This document shows, one piece after another, positions 54,968 to 63,558 of a stretch of DNA of 64,000 bases (its first letter is position 1; each line of letters opens with the position of its first letter). The stretch covers positions 930,001 through 994,000 of the forward strand of contig NZ_PGGN01000001.1 of the NCBI RefSeq assembly GCF_003010935.1. The letters are read 5' to 3'. The position numbers and the translations under genes were made by a program. Source of the stretch: Phyllobacterium endophyticum. GTDB taxonomy: Bacteria > Pseudomonadota > Alphaproteobacteria > Rhizobiales > Rhizobiaceae. The notes beneath the pieces were generated by a model. That model did no database searches. It was not told the origin of the DNA and worked only from the letters and a program-made list of their open reading frames with translations.

Positions 54968-55007
54968 AAGGGTGCTTATAACATTTATGCATATAGCAAG
55001 GGTGCTT
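54968..55007 (-). promoter_or_regulatory. Direct repeat in the marR-emrAB promoter region
   Basis: AAGGGTGCTT occurs at 54968-54977 and 54998-55007, exactly 30 bases apart (about three helical turns), around an AT-rich ATATGCAT core, 17-56 bases upstream of marR. A regulator site or promoter element is likely; the -35/-10 boxes are not clear. Confidence 0.45.
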
Positions 55008-55100
55008 GGGAGTTTAAAGGTGCGAACCGCGCCTCAGTCACAAAAAACCGAGGTCCGATTTTCAACAAATCGTGAAAGAAGGCCCGTCACGACCAAGCTA

Positions 55101-55601
55101 TCAATCTTTGCGTGGAAGGACCTTCTGCTCGAACCCGCTTATGAACTTGTCAAAGAGCGCCGCGAAGGCTTCGACCTCTTCGGCGGGCCAGTCTTCGACG
55201 ATACTTTGAACGATGGCGAGCTTCTGCGCTTTGATTTCTGAGAGCAGCTTGCGTCCAAGCGCCGTGATTACGACCACGATACGCCGCGCGTCAGCTTGCG
55301 AGGCTTTGCGGCGTATCACCCCGCGCGTCACCATTTCTGCAACGATGCGGCTGGCCCGCGATGGATCGATGCGAAGAATTTCAGCAATCGTACCAACCGT
55401 CACTTCGCCCGTCGTTTCGGCCCGTTTCACGGCGTCGAGTACGTCAAGGTGAGAGAGTTCGAGACCAGGCGCAACGTTCTGAACTGCCAGACGGCCGATA
55501 AGCCTCCGGCCCATCAAAAGACGCATTCGGGTCATTACCTGACCTATATGCACGATGTCGTGGTCGATCCGGTCGGTCGTTTCACTTTGATGTGTTGTCA
55601 T
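55101..55601 (-). CDS. MarR family regulator divergent from an MFS exporter
   Basis: 166 residues from the ATG at 55601, which has AAAGGTG upstream. Winged helix: VTVGTIAEILRIDPSRASRIVAEMVTRGVIRRKASQADARRIVVVITALGRKLL. The divergent exporter and the palindrome between them indicate that it represses both its own gene and the exporter. Confidence 0.9.
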   Translation of the reverse strand: MTTHQSETTDRIDHDIVHIGQVMTRMRLLMGRRLIGRLAVQNVAPGLELSHLDVLDAVKRAETTGEVTVGTIAEILRIDPSRASRIVAEMVTRGVIRRKASQADARRIVVVITALGRKLLSEIKAQKLAIVQSIVEDWPAEEVEAFAALFDKFISGFEQKVLPRKD

Positions 55602-55653
55602 GGCACCTTTCGTATTTTCCGCACATGGATACGTCAACCATCTGCAATATGCA

Positions 55654-55673
55654 AACAGCATTATAATGCTGTT
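55654..55673. promoter_or_regulatory. 20-bp perfect palindrome, likely MarR operator
   Basis: AACAGCATTATAATGCTGTT lies between the divergent marR and exporter genes. It embeds TATAAT on both strands, and TTGACA starts at 55672, so a dimer bound here would cover both promoters. Confidence 0.7.
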
Positions 55674-55731
55674 GACAATTGTATGCTAATAGCACAGGTA
55701 TTGCGAATATCAATTTCGGATACCCCAACCA

Positions 55732-57246
55732 ATGGACATGCAAGCATCTCCCGCGCCGCTCGTGACGGACCACCGTTTGCGGCTCGTCATCTACTTCTTC
55801 CTGAGTTCAGCCATGTTCATGGCGACACTGGACAATCAGATCGTTTCGACTGCCCTGCCGACAATCGTTGGCGAGTTCGGCCAGTTGGAACGGTTCGGCT
55901 GGATCGGTTCTTCCTACCTGCTTGCTTCAAGTGCCGTGATGCCAGTCTATGGCAAACTTGGAGACCTTTTTGGCCGCAAATATGTGATGATGTCGGCGGT
56001 AGCAATATTCACGGTGGGCTCTGCCGTGTGCGGCCTTGCCGTTTCGATGAACACGCTGATCGCGGCGCGAGTGCTGCAAGGGCTTGGCGGCGGCGGTATC
56101 ATGGTATCGATATTTTCAATCAACGCCGATCTGTTCGAGCCACGCGAACGGGCGCGTTACCAGAGCTATTCAAGTCTTGTACTCATGGCGTCGGGCGCCA
56201 TCGGACCAGTACTTGGCGGTGCAATGAGCGATCTTTTCGGCTGGCGATCGATATTTCTCGTGAATATCCCCGTCGGGATCATTGTCTTGGCCGGCCTTTT
56301 CACGACACTTCCCTATCGCAAACCCGAGCGGAAGCCAAAGATTGACTACGCTGGCGCGATATTACTGGCGCTGACCACAAGCAGCATCGTACTCGTTGCC
56401 GATAGCTCCGAACTGTTCGGATCGATCCTGTCGGCCCAAAGCTTCATCATTATTGCGCTTGGCCTCGTGTGCGCCACGAGCTGGGTTTTCGTAGAACGTC
56501 GCGCAATGGAGCCGATCGTTCCTCCTTCGCTTTTCCGGAATCCCACATTTTCCCTGCTACTTGTGATTTCGATTACCAGCGGGGCTATTGCTATCGGGAT
56601 GGTCAATTACTTCGCGCTCTACCTGCAGACGACAACGGGCCTGTCACCCTCGCAGGCGGGGGTGTTCTTCATCCTTTTGACCGGCGGCATTGTTTGTGGG
56701 TCTCTGATGGGCGGGCGGCTGATCTCGACGACGGGCCGCTACAAACCTCAATCCATTGCCAGTCTTTCCTTGAGCTTGCTCGCGTTTGTGCTGTTCACCC
56801 ACGTTGAGGCCGGAACCCCCGTGTTTTTCATAGGCATATTGATGGCCATGCATGGCATCGGAATCGGGCTTGGACAGCAGGTTCCCGTCATCGGCGTGCA
56901 AAACGCAGCGGAGAGCCGGGACGTCGGGGCAGCCACAGGAGCGGTGACGCTGTCGCGCATGGGTGGGGCCTCGATCGCCATTTCGATCTATGGCGCGATT
57001 GTCGCTGCCAGTCTTTCCCGCGTCGGAGTAACAATTCCCGGTGTCGGCAATATCGAACAGTTGACACCCAGAATGCTAAGCGCGTTGCCGGAGGCCGCAC
57101 GGCTAGCAGTTGCCGAAAGCTATACAGCGGCTTTTACGCCGCTCTTCCTGACCTCGGCCGGGTTTGCTTTGACGGGGCTGCTGGCGGCGCTCATGCTTAG
57201 GCCGACCCTTCTTCCGACTGCAATGAAAACTAAGGCCGGTGAATGA
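55732..57246 (+). CDS. DHA2-type MFS exporter
   Basis: 504 residues, about 14 helices. Helix 1 FFLSSAMFMATLDNQIVSTALPTIVGEFG, motif A GKLGDLFGRKYV, motif C-like LVLMASGAIGPVLGGAMSD. Related to EmrB/QacA-type drug:proton antiporters and to some siderophore exporters; the substrate is not predictable. Start ATG at 55732 (MDMQASPAP); the second Met two codons on is equally good. Regulated by the divergent MarR. Confidence 0.92.
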   Translation: MDMQASPAPLVTDHRLRLVIYFFLSSAMFMATLDNQIVSTALPTIVGEFGQLERFGWIGSSYLLASSAVMPVYGKLGDLFGRKYVMMSAVAIFTVGSAVCGLAVSMNTLIAARVLQGLGGGGIMVSIFSINADLFEPRERARYQSYSSLVLMASGAIGPVLGGAMSDLFGWRSIFLVNIPVGIIVLAGLFTTLPYRKPERKPKIDYAGAILLALTTSSIVLVADSSELFGSILSAQSFIIIALGLVCATSWVFVERRAMEPIVPPSLFRNPTFSLLLVISITSGAIAIGMVNYFALYLQTTTGLSPSQAGVFFILLTGGIVCGSLMGGRLISTTGRYKPQSIASLSLSLLAFVLFTHVEAGTPVFFIGILMAMHGIGIGLGQQVPVIGVQNAAESRDVGAATGAVTLSRMGGASIAISIYGAIVAASLSRVGVTIPGVGNIEQLTPRMLSALPEAARLAVAESYTAAFTPLFLTSAGFALTGLLAALMLRPTLLPTAMKTKAGE

Positions 57247-57340
57247 GCGAGTGGTGCGCGCTCCAGTTGAAGTGACCGATCAATGCAGCTATCACTTGAT
57301 GCGTCATCCGCTTGGGAGCGCTCATGAGAACGTTGCTGTC

Positions 57341-57985
57341 ATGATGAACCTGTTTCGCGCATTGTTGCCTCGCGAGGACCGTTTCTTCGATCTTTTCGCA
57401 CAACATTCTCGTGTGGTGGTCGAGGCCGCCGGTTCGCTGAAGTCTCTTCTAGCGGCGGAAGGCGACCTTGAGCGACATTGCCAACGAATCATCGAACTTG
57501 AAAATGAAGCAGACGAAATCACGCGTCAGGTTCTTCTCGCTGTAAGGCGCAGTTTCATCACACCGTTCGATCGCGGTGACATCAAGGATCTGATTCAATC
57601 GATGGATGATGCAATCGACATGATGCACAAAACGGTCAAGACAATCCGTCTGTTCGAGCAGAGCAGCTTCGATCCCCGCATGCGTGAGATGGGTGTGCTC
57701 ATCGTCGAGGCCGCCGGTCTAATTGCCGAGGCGGTTCCCCTTCTCAACCGGGTAGGGACCCATTCGGCACGATTGAGCGCCATTGCCGAAGAGGTCGTGC
57801 GCGTCGAAGGCCGGGCGGACGATCTCCATGATGAGGGGCTGAAGGACCTGTTTCAACGTTATGGCAACTCGAATCCGATGGCCTACTTCATAGGCAGCGA
57901 GATTTACAGCGAACTGGAGAAGGTGGTCGATCGCTTTGAAGACGTTGCAGATGAAATCAGCGGAATCGTGATCGAGAACGTTTGA
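57341..57985 (+). CDS. DUF47/PhoU-like accessory protein of the Pit phosphate transporter
   Basis: 214 residues from the ATG at 57341 (MMNLFRALLPREDRFFDLFAQHSRVVVEAAGSLKSLL), which matches the usual start of the family; a GTG/ATG-led longer frame of about 34 codons is discarded. The helical bundle carries the PhoU-type acidic motifs IIELENEADEITRQVLLAVRRSFITPFDRGDIKDLIQSMDDAID and VVDRFEDVADEISGIVIENV. Its stop shares a base with the pit start (TGATG). These proteins modulate low-affinity phosphate uptake by Pit. Confidence 0.92.
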   Translation: MMNLFRALLPREDRFFDLFAQHSRVVVEAAGSLKSLLAAEGDLERHCQRIIELENEADEITRQVLLAVRRSFITPFDRGDIKDLIQSMDDAIDMMHKTVKTIRLFEQSSFDPRMREMGVLIVEAAGLIAEAVPLLNRVGTHSARLSAIAEEVVRVEGRADDLHDEGLKDLFQRYGNSNPMAYFIGSEIYSELEKVVDRFEDVADEISGIVIENV

Positions 57986-58989
57986 TGGATGTCGCGCTGA
58001 GCTTCCCCCTCTTGGCAGGTCTCATCGCAGTTGCGCTTTTCTTTGACTTCCTTAACGGACTTCACGACGCGGCAAATTCAATCGCGACCATTGTGTCAAC
58101 GCGAGTGCTGCGGCCGCAATATGCTGTACTTTGGGCGGCGTTTTTCAACTTCATCGCTTTTTTGTTCTTCGGACTGCATGTGGCCGAAACACTCGGGACC
58201 GGGATTATCGATCCTCATATCGTCACGCCGCGCCTGATTTTTGCCGCGCTGATGGGCGCCATTATCTGGAACATCGTCACGTGGGTGTTCGGCATACCCT
58301 CGAGTTCGTCCCATGCCCTTGTTGGCGGCCTGGTCGGGGCGGGCCTGGTGCGAGCAGGGGGAGACGCCATCGTCTGGACAGGACTAATAAAGACTGTCGG
58401 CGCAATCTTCATGTCGCCGATGATCGGGTTCTTTCTTGCCCTTTTGCTCGTGATTATCGTGTCTTGGACGTTTGTTCGTCAGACACCCTTTGCCGTCGAC
58501 AGCACATTTCGCAACCTGCAGTTCGTGTCTGCTTCACTATACTCGCTCGGCCATGGCGGCAACGATGCACAGAAGACAATGGGCATAATTGCTGTCCTGC
58601 TTTTTTCTCAAGGACATCTTGGGACCGAATTCAGTGTTCCTTTCTGGGTGGTGATTTCCTGCCAATCGGCAATGGCCCTCGGTACGCTTTTTGGCGGGTG
58701 GCGCATCGTTCATACGATGGGATCGAAGATTACGCGGCTTAATCCGATGCAGGGTTTCTGTGCCGAAACTGGTGGTGCGTTGACATTGTTTGGTGCAACT
58801 TGGCTTGGTATTCCCGTCTCCACGACACATACGATTACGGGTGCGATCATCGGCGTTGGCGCGGCGCGCCGTGTCTCCGCGGTTCGCTGGGGATTGGCAG
58901 GCAATATCCTCATCGCTTGGCTCATTACCATGCCAGCAGCTGCTCTTATCTCGGCCCTGTTCTATTTGCTGGCTGGTGTTGGCAACTAG
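57985..58989 (+). CDS. pit: PiT family inorganic phosphate transporter
   Basis: 334 residues, polytopic. The duplicated PiT signature appears as FDFLNGLHDAANSIATIVSTR near the N-terminus and SLGHGGNDAQKTMGIIA in the second half, together with GIPSSSSHALVGGLVGAG and GIPVSTTHTITGAIIGVGAARR. It imports metal-phosphate with protons. It is translationally coupled to the DUF47 gene and convergent with lacI. Confidence 0.95.
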   Translation: MDVALSFPLLAGLIAVALFFDFLNGLHDAANSIATIVSTRVLRPQYAVLWAAFFNFIAFLFFGLHVAETLGTGIIDPHIVTPRLIFAALMGAIIWNIVTWVFGIPSSSSHALVGGLVGAGLVRAGGDAIVWTGLIKTVGAIFMSPMIGFFLALLLVIIVSWTFVRQTPFAVDSTFRNLQFVSASLYSLGHGGNDAQKTMGIIAVLLFSQGHLGTEFSVPFWVVISCQSAMALGTLFGGWRIVHTMGSKITRLNPMQGFCAETGGALTLFGATWLGIPVSTTHTITGAIIGVGAARRVSAVRWGLAGNILIAWLITMPAAALISALFYLLAGVGN

Positions 58990-58999
58990 ATTCGTGCTC

Positions 59000-60007
59000 T
59001 CATGACACCTTGCGCGCGATGGATTTTCGCCAGACAATCGGCGCGTGAAGCTCGATCGTACGGATACTCTCGCTATCATTGCCGGGACGTAGCCAAGCGA
59101 CGCTGTTTTCGACGATAGCGTCCACCGGCTGAGAGAACGTCGTCAGTTCATAGGAAGCCCAAGCCGACTGTTCTATGTTGTCGAAACCGATGACGCAGAC
59201 GTCCTCCGGGATTCGCAAACCGCAATCATGCCGCGCGCCATCCATCAGCCCGAACGCCATCAAGTCATTGACGCAGAAGACTGCATCAGGCGGGTCCAGC
59301 CGCGCAAAAAGACTTTGTGCGATATGGCGGCCGCTTTCATAAATCGTGTTGCCATGGCGCACAACCATCACATCTAACCCATAGTCCGCCGCGGCCGCAA
59401 CGAAGCCACGTTCCCTCGCCATCAGACTTGGTGTTCCAACATCGGAATTGGCTAGCGCGAGGCGGCGGCAGCCCGCACGCAAGAACGCGCTTACCGCTAC
59501 TCTCGCGGCCTGTTTGTCATCGATGTTTATCCGTAGCGGTCCGTCAATGTCATCGTCGCGATTAATCAGAACAATGCGCTGACCGCTGTCGAGACAAAGC
59601 TTGGTAATGGCCTTGTCAGGCAGGCCAGACAGCAGAATGGAGGCATCCGCGCGATAGTGCAGCGTCTGGCGTAGCGCGGCGTCGACGCTGCCGTCCGAAC
59701 GATCGGCATTGAGCAGCATCGAAATTTTGCCTGCCTTTTGAAGTTCGTGGGTCAGGGCCCGGACCAACTTTGAACGATATGGGGTATCCATTTCCGAGAC
59801 AACGAGACAGACGATTCCGGTTTCGCTGCGCATCAAACCACGCGCAAGCTGATTGACGTGGTAGCCCAATGTTTCAGCGGCTTCCATGACGCGCTGGCGC
59901 GTTTCGTCCGACACACTGGCGCCGGGAGTAAATGTACGAGATACCGCGGATCTGGAAACGCCGGCGCGCTTGGCCACGTCGTCGGCGCTGACAAATGTTT
60001 TAGTCAC
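59000..60007 (-). CDS. LacI/GalR family regulator of the adjacent ABC importer
   Basis: 335 residues. HTH and hinge: VSADDVAKRAGVSRSAVSRTFTPGASVSDETRQRVMEAAETLGYHVNQLARGLM, followed by the periplasmic-binding-like effector domain (IVCLVVSEMDTPYRSKLVRALTHELQKAG..., VFCVNDLMAFGLMDGAR, VCVIGFDNIEQSAWASYELTTFSQPVDAIVENSV). The start is a GTG without a good ribosome site of its own; an upstream 6-codon frame has the strong GGAGGAG (see separate entry). Divergent from the importer, so likely its repressor. Confidence 0.92.
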   Translation of the reverse strand: MTKTFVSADDVAKRAGVSRSAVSRTFTPGASVSDETRQRVMEAAETLGYHVNQLARGLMRSETGIVCLVVSEMDTPYRSKLVRALTHELQKAGKISMLLNADRSDGSVDAALRQTLHYRADASILLSGLPDKAITKLCLDSGQRIVLINRDDDIDGPLRINIDDKQAARVAVSAFLRAGCRRLALANSDVGTPSLMARERGFVAAAADYGLDVMVVRHGNTIYESGRHIAQSLFARLDPPDAVFCVNDLMAFGLMDGARHDCGLRIPEDVCVIGFDNIEQSAWASYELTTFSQPVDAIVENSVAWLRPGNDSESIRTIELHAPIVWRKSIARKVS

Positions 60008-60020
60008 TGGCTTTGATCAT
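60000..60020 (-). other. Six-codon leader frame overlapping the lacI start
   Basis: ATG ATC AAA GCC AGT GAC TAA encodes MIKASD, placed 7-8 bases after GGAGGAG, and it overlaps the GTG of the regulator. It may couple translation of lacI, or mark a small indel at the original start. Confidence 0.4.
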
Positions 60021-60033
60021 AAGGTTGCTCCTC

Positions 60034-60060
60034 CAAGCACATATTGCACGGGTGTGCTTG
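60034..60060. repeat. Inverted repeat in the lacI leader
   Basis: CAAGCACA and TGTGCTTG flank 11 bases. It lies 27-53 bases upstream of the lacI GTG and could be an autoregulatory site or an mRNA hairpin. Confidence 0.4.
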
Positions 60061-60112
60061 ACGCTGCAACCGTCATAATTGACTTATACGTGAGCTAAAG
60101 TCGCTTGCGGAC

Positions 60113-60160
60113 TTGACAAGCGCATGAATCATGTAGAAGTTTTGCACACGCTTGCAAAAC
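60113..60160 (+). promoter_or_regulatory. Promoter and LacI-type operator of the ABC importer
   Basis: TTGACA (60113-60118) and TAGAAG (60134-60139) form a plausible -35/-10 pair with short spacing. The operator 60139-60160 has arms GTTTTGCA and TGCAAAAC with a CG at the exact centre, the hallmark of LacI-family sites, and overlaps the start of transcription, which fits repression. Confidence 0.7.
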
Positions 60161-60202
60161 AGCGTCGGCATGGAGGTGCCGCTTTTCAAAGGGAGGATAA
60201 AC

Positions 60203-61231
60203 ATGCGTTCCACATTGGCCATAGCCGCCGCCTTCGCTGTCGGTTTTCAAATTGTACCAACCGAAGTGCGCGCTGCGGAGAACCTAAACCTGATCTGTTC
60301 GGCCGATGTCGTCATCTGTGAATTGATGAAGGGCATGTTCGAAAAGGAATCCGGTATTCAGGTTAACATGGTTCGCCTGTCTTCCGGGGAAACCTACGCC
60401 AAAATCCGGGCTGAAGCGCGCAATCCCAAGACCGATATCTGGTGGGCAGGCACGGGTGATCCGCATCTGCAAGCTGCAGCAGAAGGTCTCACGCAGGAAT
60501 ACAAGTCTCCAATGCTCGAGCAATTGCAGGATTGGGCCAAGAAGCAGGCAGAAAGTGCTGGCTACAAGACTGTAGGTGTCTACGCCGGTGCGCTCGGCTG
60601 GGGCTATAATACGGAGATCGTCAAGAAAAAGGGCCTGAAAGAAGCCAAGTGCTGGGCGGACCTCGTCGACCCATCTTTCAAGGGTGAAATCCAGATTGCC
60701 AATCCAAATTCATCCGGAACAGCGTACACGGCGCTAGCTTCCCTTGTACAAATCATGGGCGAGGACAAAGCTTTCGACTATCTCAAGCAATTGAACGCGA
60801 ATGTTTCGCAATATACCAAGTCGGGTTCCGCTCCGGTGAAGGCGGCCGCACGTGGAGAAACGGCGCTTGGCATCGTCTTCATGCATGATGCCGTTGCCCA
60901 AATTGCGGAAGGTTTTCCGGTCAAGGCGGTCGCCCCTTGCGAGGGTACTGGGTATGAAATCGGATCGATGTCGATCGTCAAGGGCGCGCGAAATCTCGAT
61001 GCGGCCAAGAAGTGGTATGACTGGGCTTTGACTGCCGAGGTACAATCGCACATGAAGGAGGCAAAGTCGTTTCAATTGCCTTCAAATAAATCGGCAACTG
61101 TCCCGCCAGAAGCGCCAAAATTCGAGGACATAAAACTGATCGATTACGATTTCAAAACGTATGGCGACCCTGACAAGCGGAAGGAATTGCTCGATCGCTG
61201 GGACAGGGAGATCGGCGCAAGCGCCAACTGA
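60203..61231 (+). CDS. ABC importer periplasmic binding protein (Fbp/Afu type)
   Basis: 342 residues from the ATG at 60203, with GGGAGG upstream. Signal peptide RSTLAIAAAFAVGFQIVPTEVRAA; mature part ENLNLICSADVVICELMKGMFEKESGIQVNMVRLSSGETYAKIRAEARNPKTDIWWAGTGDPHLQAA is the iron/thiamine/polyamine-like fold (SBP_bac_6/8 type). The family includes FbpA for ferric iron, AfuA for hexose phosphates and PhnS. No obvious Tyr-Tyr iron ligand pair is evident; the LacI neighbour points to a sugar or sugar-phosphate rather than iron. Inference only. Confidence 0.87.
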   Translation: MRSTLAIAAAFAVGFQIVPTEVRAAENLNLICSADVVICELMKGMFEKESGIQVNMVRLSSGETYAKIRAEARNPKTDIWWAGTGDPHLQAAAEGLTQEYKSPMLEQLQDWAKKQAESAGYKTVGVYAGALGWGYNTEIVKKKGLKEAKCWADLVDPSFKGEIQIANPNSSGTAYTALASLVQIMGEDKAFDYLKQLNANVSQYTKSGSAPVKAAARGETALGIVFMHDAVAQIAEGFPVKAVAPCEGTGYEIGSMSIVKGARNLDAAKKWYDWALTAEVQSHMKEAKSFQLPSNKSATVPPEAPKFEDIKLIDYDFKTYGDPDKRKELLDRWDREIGASAN

Positions 61232-61329
61232 TCCTCTGGCATTTTGCGATGCGCGTTCGGGTTCACAGAGGATCCGGACGTGCGATCGGCCACCAATATC
61301 TTTCATGAATTGCAACGGCGAGTGGCGTG

Positions 61330-63558
61330 ATGGAACGTAGCGACCGAAGACTTAGTATTGCGCTCGGAATTGGCTTGGCCGGTTTGGTCGCCGTGCCTTG
61401 GTACAGAATTGAAAGCGGCTTCTTCGCTTTGGACTGGGTTAGTAATTTCCCTGCCGGGTCTGCCGAGGGTCCAGCCCTCGTACAAGCTATCAGTCATGGC
61501 CGCTGGACGCTTGCCATCATCACACTCATCTTCGCCGCCGGCCTCGCGGCGAGAGCGTTCAGAGTTTCGTCGTTCCGTTCCCACTTGCTGGTCGCTGCGG
61601 GTGCCGCTGGTATTGTCTTTCTCGTATTGCAGGGCCTTGCTATCGGGTTCACTGGCTGGACCTGGACAATCAGCGAGAGTCTTTTTGGTGCCCTGGAGCA
61701 GGGACAACCCTCGATGGGAGCCGGGGCTGGATTGGTCGCGTTGTCGTTCATCCTGATGTCTTCTTTCGGTCTCGCGGAGCGGGGTGTTCTTCGCGGCGAC
61801 GCATTTGTCATCAGTTCGATCGCTCTTCTGATTTTCCTGGTAAGTATATTCGTGTTCTATCCGGTGGGCAGCATGTTCATTGGTGCCTTCCAGAGCTTTG
61901 ATGGCTCGTTCGATCCATCCGGCTTCGTCCGCAATATACAGGATCCATCCATCTGGAGTCTTGATTGTGTAATCGGCGGCGGTCGCTGTGGCATAGCTTG
62001 GCGGACCCTGCTACTTGCCATTCTCGCCGCCTTCGGTTCGACTATGGTTGGTCTTTGTTTTGCGCTCGTTGCAACACGCACGCGCTTCCCGTTTAAAAAG
62101 GGTTTGCGGCTTCTAACGATATTGCCGATCATCACGCCGCCATTCGTCATCGGGCTCGCACTGATCCTCCTGTTCGGTCGTGCCGGCGTGGTAACGCAGC
62201 AACTCTCGAATTTGTTCGGCATCGAGCCTGGGCGTTGGCTCTACGGCCTTACCGGGATCTTGATTGCACAGGTACTGTCGTTCACTCCAATCTCATTTCT
62301 CGTACTCATTGGTGTCGTCGAGGGTGTCAGCCCGTCCATGGAAGAAGCATCGCAGACCTTGCGTGCCGACCGTTGGCGCACATTCTGGAAGATATCCCTG
62401 CCGTTGATGAAGCCCGGGCTCGCCAATGCATTTCTGATTGGATTCATCGAGAGCATGGCAGATTTCGGCAACCCGCTGGTGCTTGGCGGCAGCCATGGCG
62501 TACTGTCTACCGAGATATTCTTCGCGGTGGTCGGCTCACAAAATGACCCGTCGCGTGCTGCGGTCCTGGCAATCATCCTCCTGTTCTTCACACTTTCGGC
62601 GTTCCTCGCGCAACGGGTGTGGCTTGCGGGGAAGAGCTTTGCGACTGTCACAGGGAAAGGCGACTCCGGCGCTCATATCGCACTGCCAAGGCCCCTTTCG
62701 ATCGGCATTCACGCAGTTGTAATACCTTGGGTTTTGTTCACGCTCGTGATCTATGGAATGATCTTCTTCGGTGGCTTCGTGCGTACCTGGGGCCTCGATA
62801 ATACGCTGACTTTCGAGCACTATCGCCGCGCATTCTCGTTCACCTTTGAGAATGGCGCTTTCGCTTGGACCGGGGTCGCATGGAATTCCTTCTGGACAAC
62901 TATCGAGATCGCCCTGATCTCAGCGCCGCTGACGGCAGCAGTAGGGCTCCTGACCGCCTATCTAATTGTCAGGCAGCGATTTGTCGGGCGCAACGTGTTC
63001 GAATTTGCGCTGATGATGAGCTTTGCCATTCCAGGCACCGTAATCGGCATAAGCTATATCATGGCCTTTAATCTGCCGCCGCTGGAGATGACTGGCACGG
63101 CGCTTATCCTCGTTGCGTGTTTCGTTTTTCGTAACATGCCAGTCGGCGTGCGAGGCGGTGTGGCAGCGATGAGCCAATTGGACAAAAGCCTGGACGAAGC
63201 CTCGTTGACACTGCGCGCCACAAGTTTCCGGACGATGCGCAAAGTGATCCTGCCATTGCTTCGCCCGGCAATCGTCGCGGCTCTCGTTTATTCGTTCGTA
63301 CGGGCGGTCACATCCATCAGCGCTGTGATATTTCTGGTCAGTGCCGAATACAACATGGCGACATCCTACATCGTGGGGCTCGTCGAGAATGGTGAATACG
63401 GTGTTGCCGTTGCATACTCGTCGATGCTCATCATTGTCATGATCGTCATCATCACATTTTTCCAACTATTGGTGGGGGAACGCAGGCTGCGTCGCGAAAA
63501 CCGGGTCGCGACAGCTTTCGTGCCATCTGCCACACCCCAAGAAAAGGCCGCATCATGA
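61330..63558 (+). CDS. Fused double-domain ABC importer permease (FbpB/AfuB type)
   Basis: 742 residues, with two BPD_transp_1 domains in one chain. The EAA loops are EEASQTLRADRWRTFWKISLPLMKPG (from residue 338) and DEASLTLRATSFRTMRKVILPLLRPA (from 622), where the coupling helices meet the ATPase. About 190 extra N-terminal residues with several membrane helices precede the first domain, longer than in classical FbpB (about 500). It begins at ATG 61330 (a GTG one codon earlier is possible) and ends overlapping the ATPase start (ATGA). Confidence 0.93.
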   Translation: MERSDRRLSIALGIGLAGLVAVPWYRIESGFFALDWVSNFPAGSAEGPALVQAISHGRWTLAIITLIFAAGLAARAFRVSSFRSHLLVAAGAAGIVFLVLQGLAIGFTGWTWTISESLFGALEQGQPSMGAGAGLVALSFILMSSFGLAERGVLRGDAFVISSIALLIFLVSIFVFYPVGSMFIGAFQSFDGSFDPSGFVRNIQDPSIWSLDCVIGGGRCGIAWRTLLLAILAAFGSTMVGLCFALVATRTRFPFKKGLRLLTILPIITPPFVIGLALILLFGRAGVVTQQLSNLFGIEPGRWLYGLTGILIAQVLSFTPISFLVLIGVVEGVSPSMEEASQTLRADRWRTFWKISLPLMKPGLANAFLIGFIESMADFGNPLVLGGSHGVLSTEIFFAVVGSQNDPSRAAVLAIILLFFTLSAFLAQRVWLAGKSFATVTGKGDSGAHIALPRPLSIGIHAVVIPWVLFTLVIYGMIFFGGFVRTWGLDNTLTFEHYRRAFSFTFENGAFAWTGVAWNSFWTTIEIALISAPLTAAVGLLTAYLIVRQRFVGRNVFEFALMMSFAIPGTVIGISYIMAFNLPPLEMTGTALILVACFVFRNMPVGVRGGVAAMSQLDKSLDEASLTLRATSFRTMRKVILPLLRPAIVAALVYSFVRAVTSISAVIFLVSAEYNMATSYIVGLVENGEYGVAVAYSSMLIIVMIVIITFFQLLVGERRLRRENRVATAFVPSATPQEKAAS

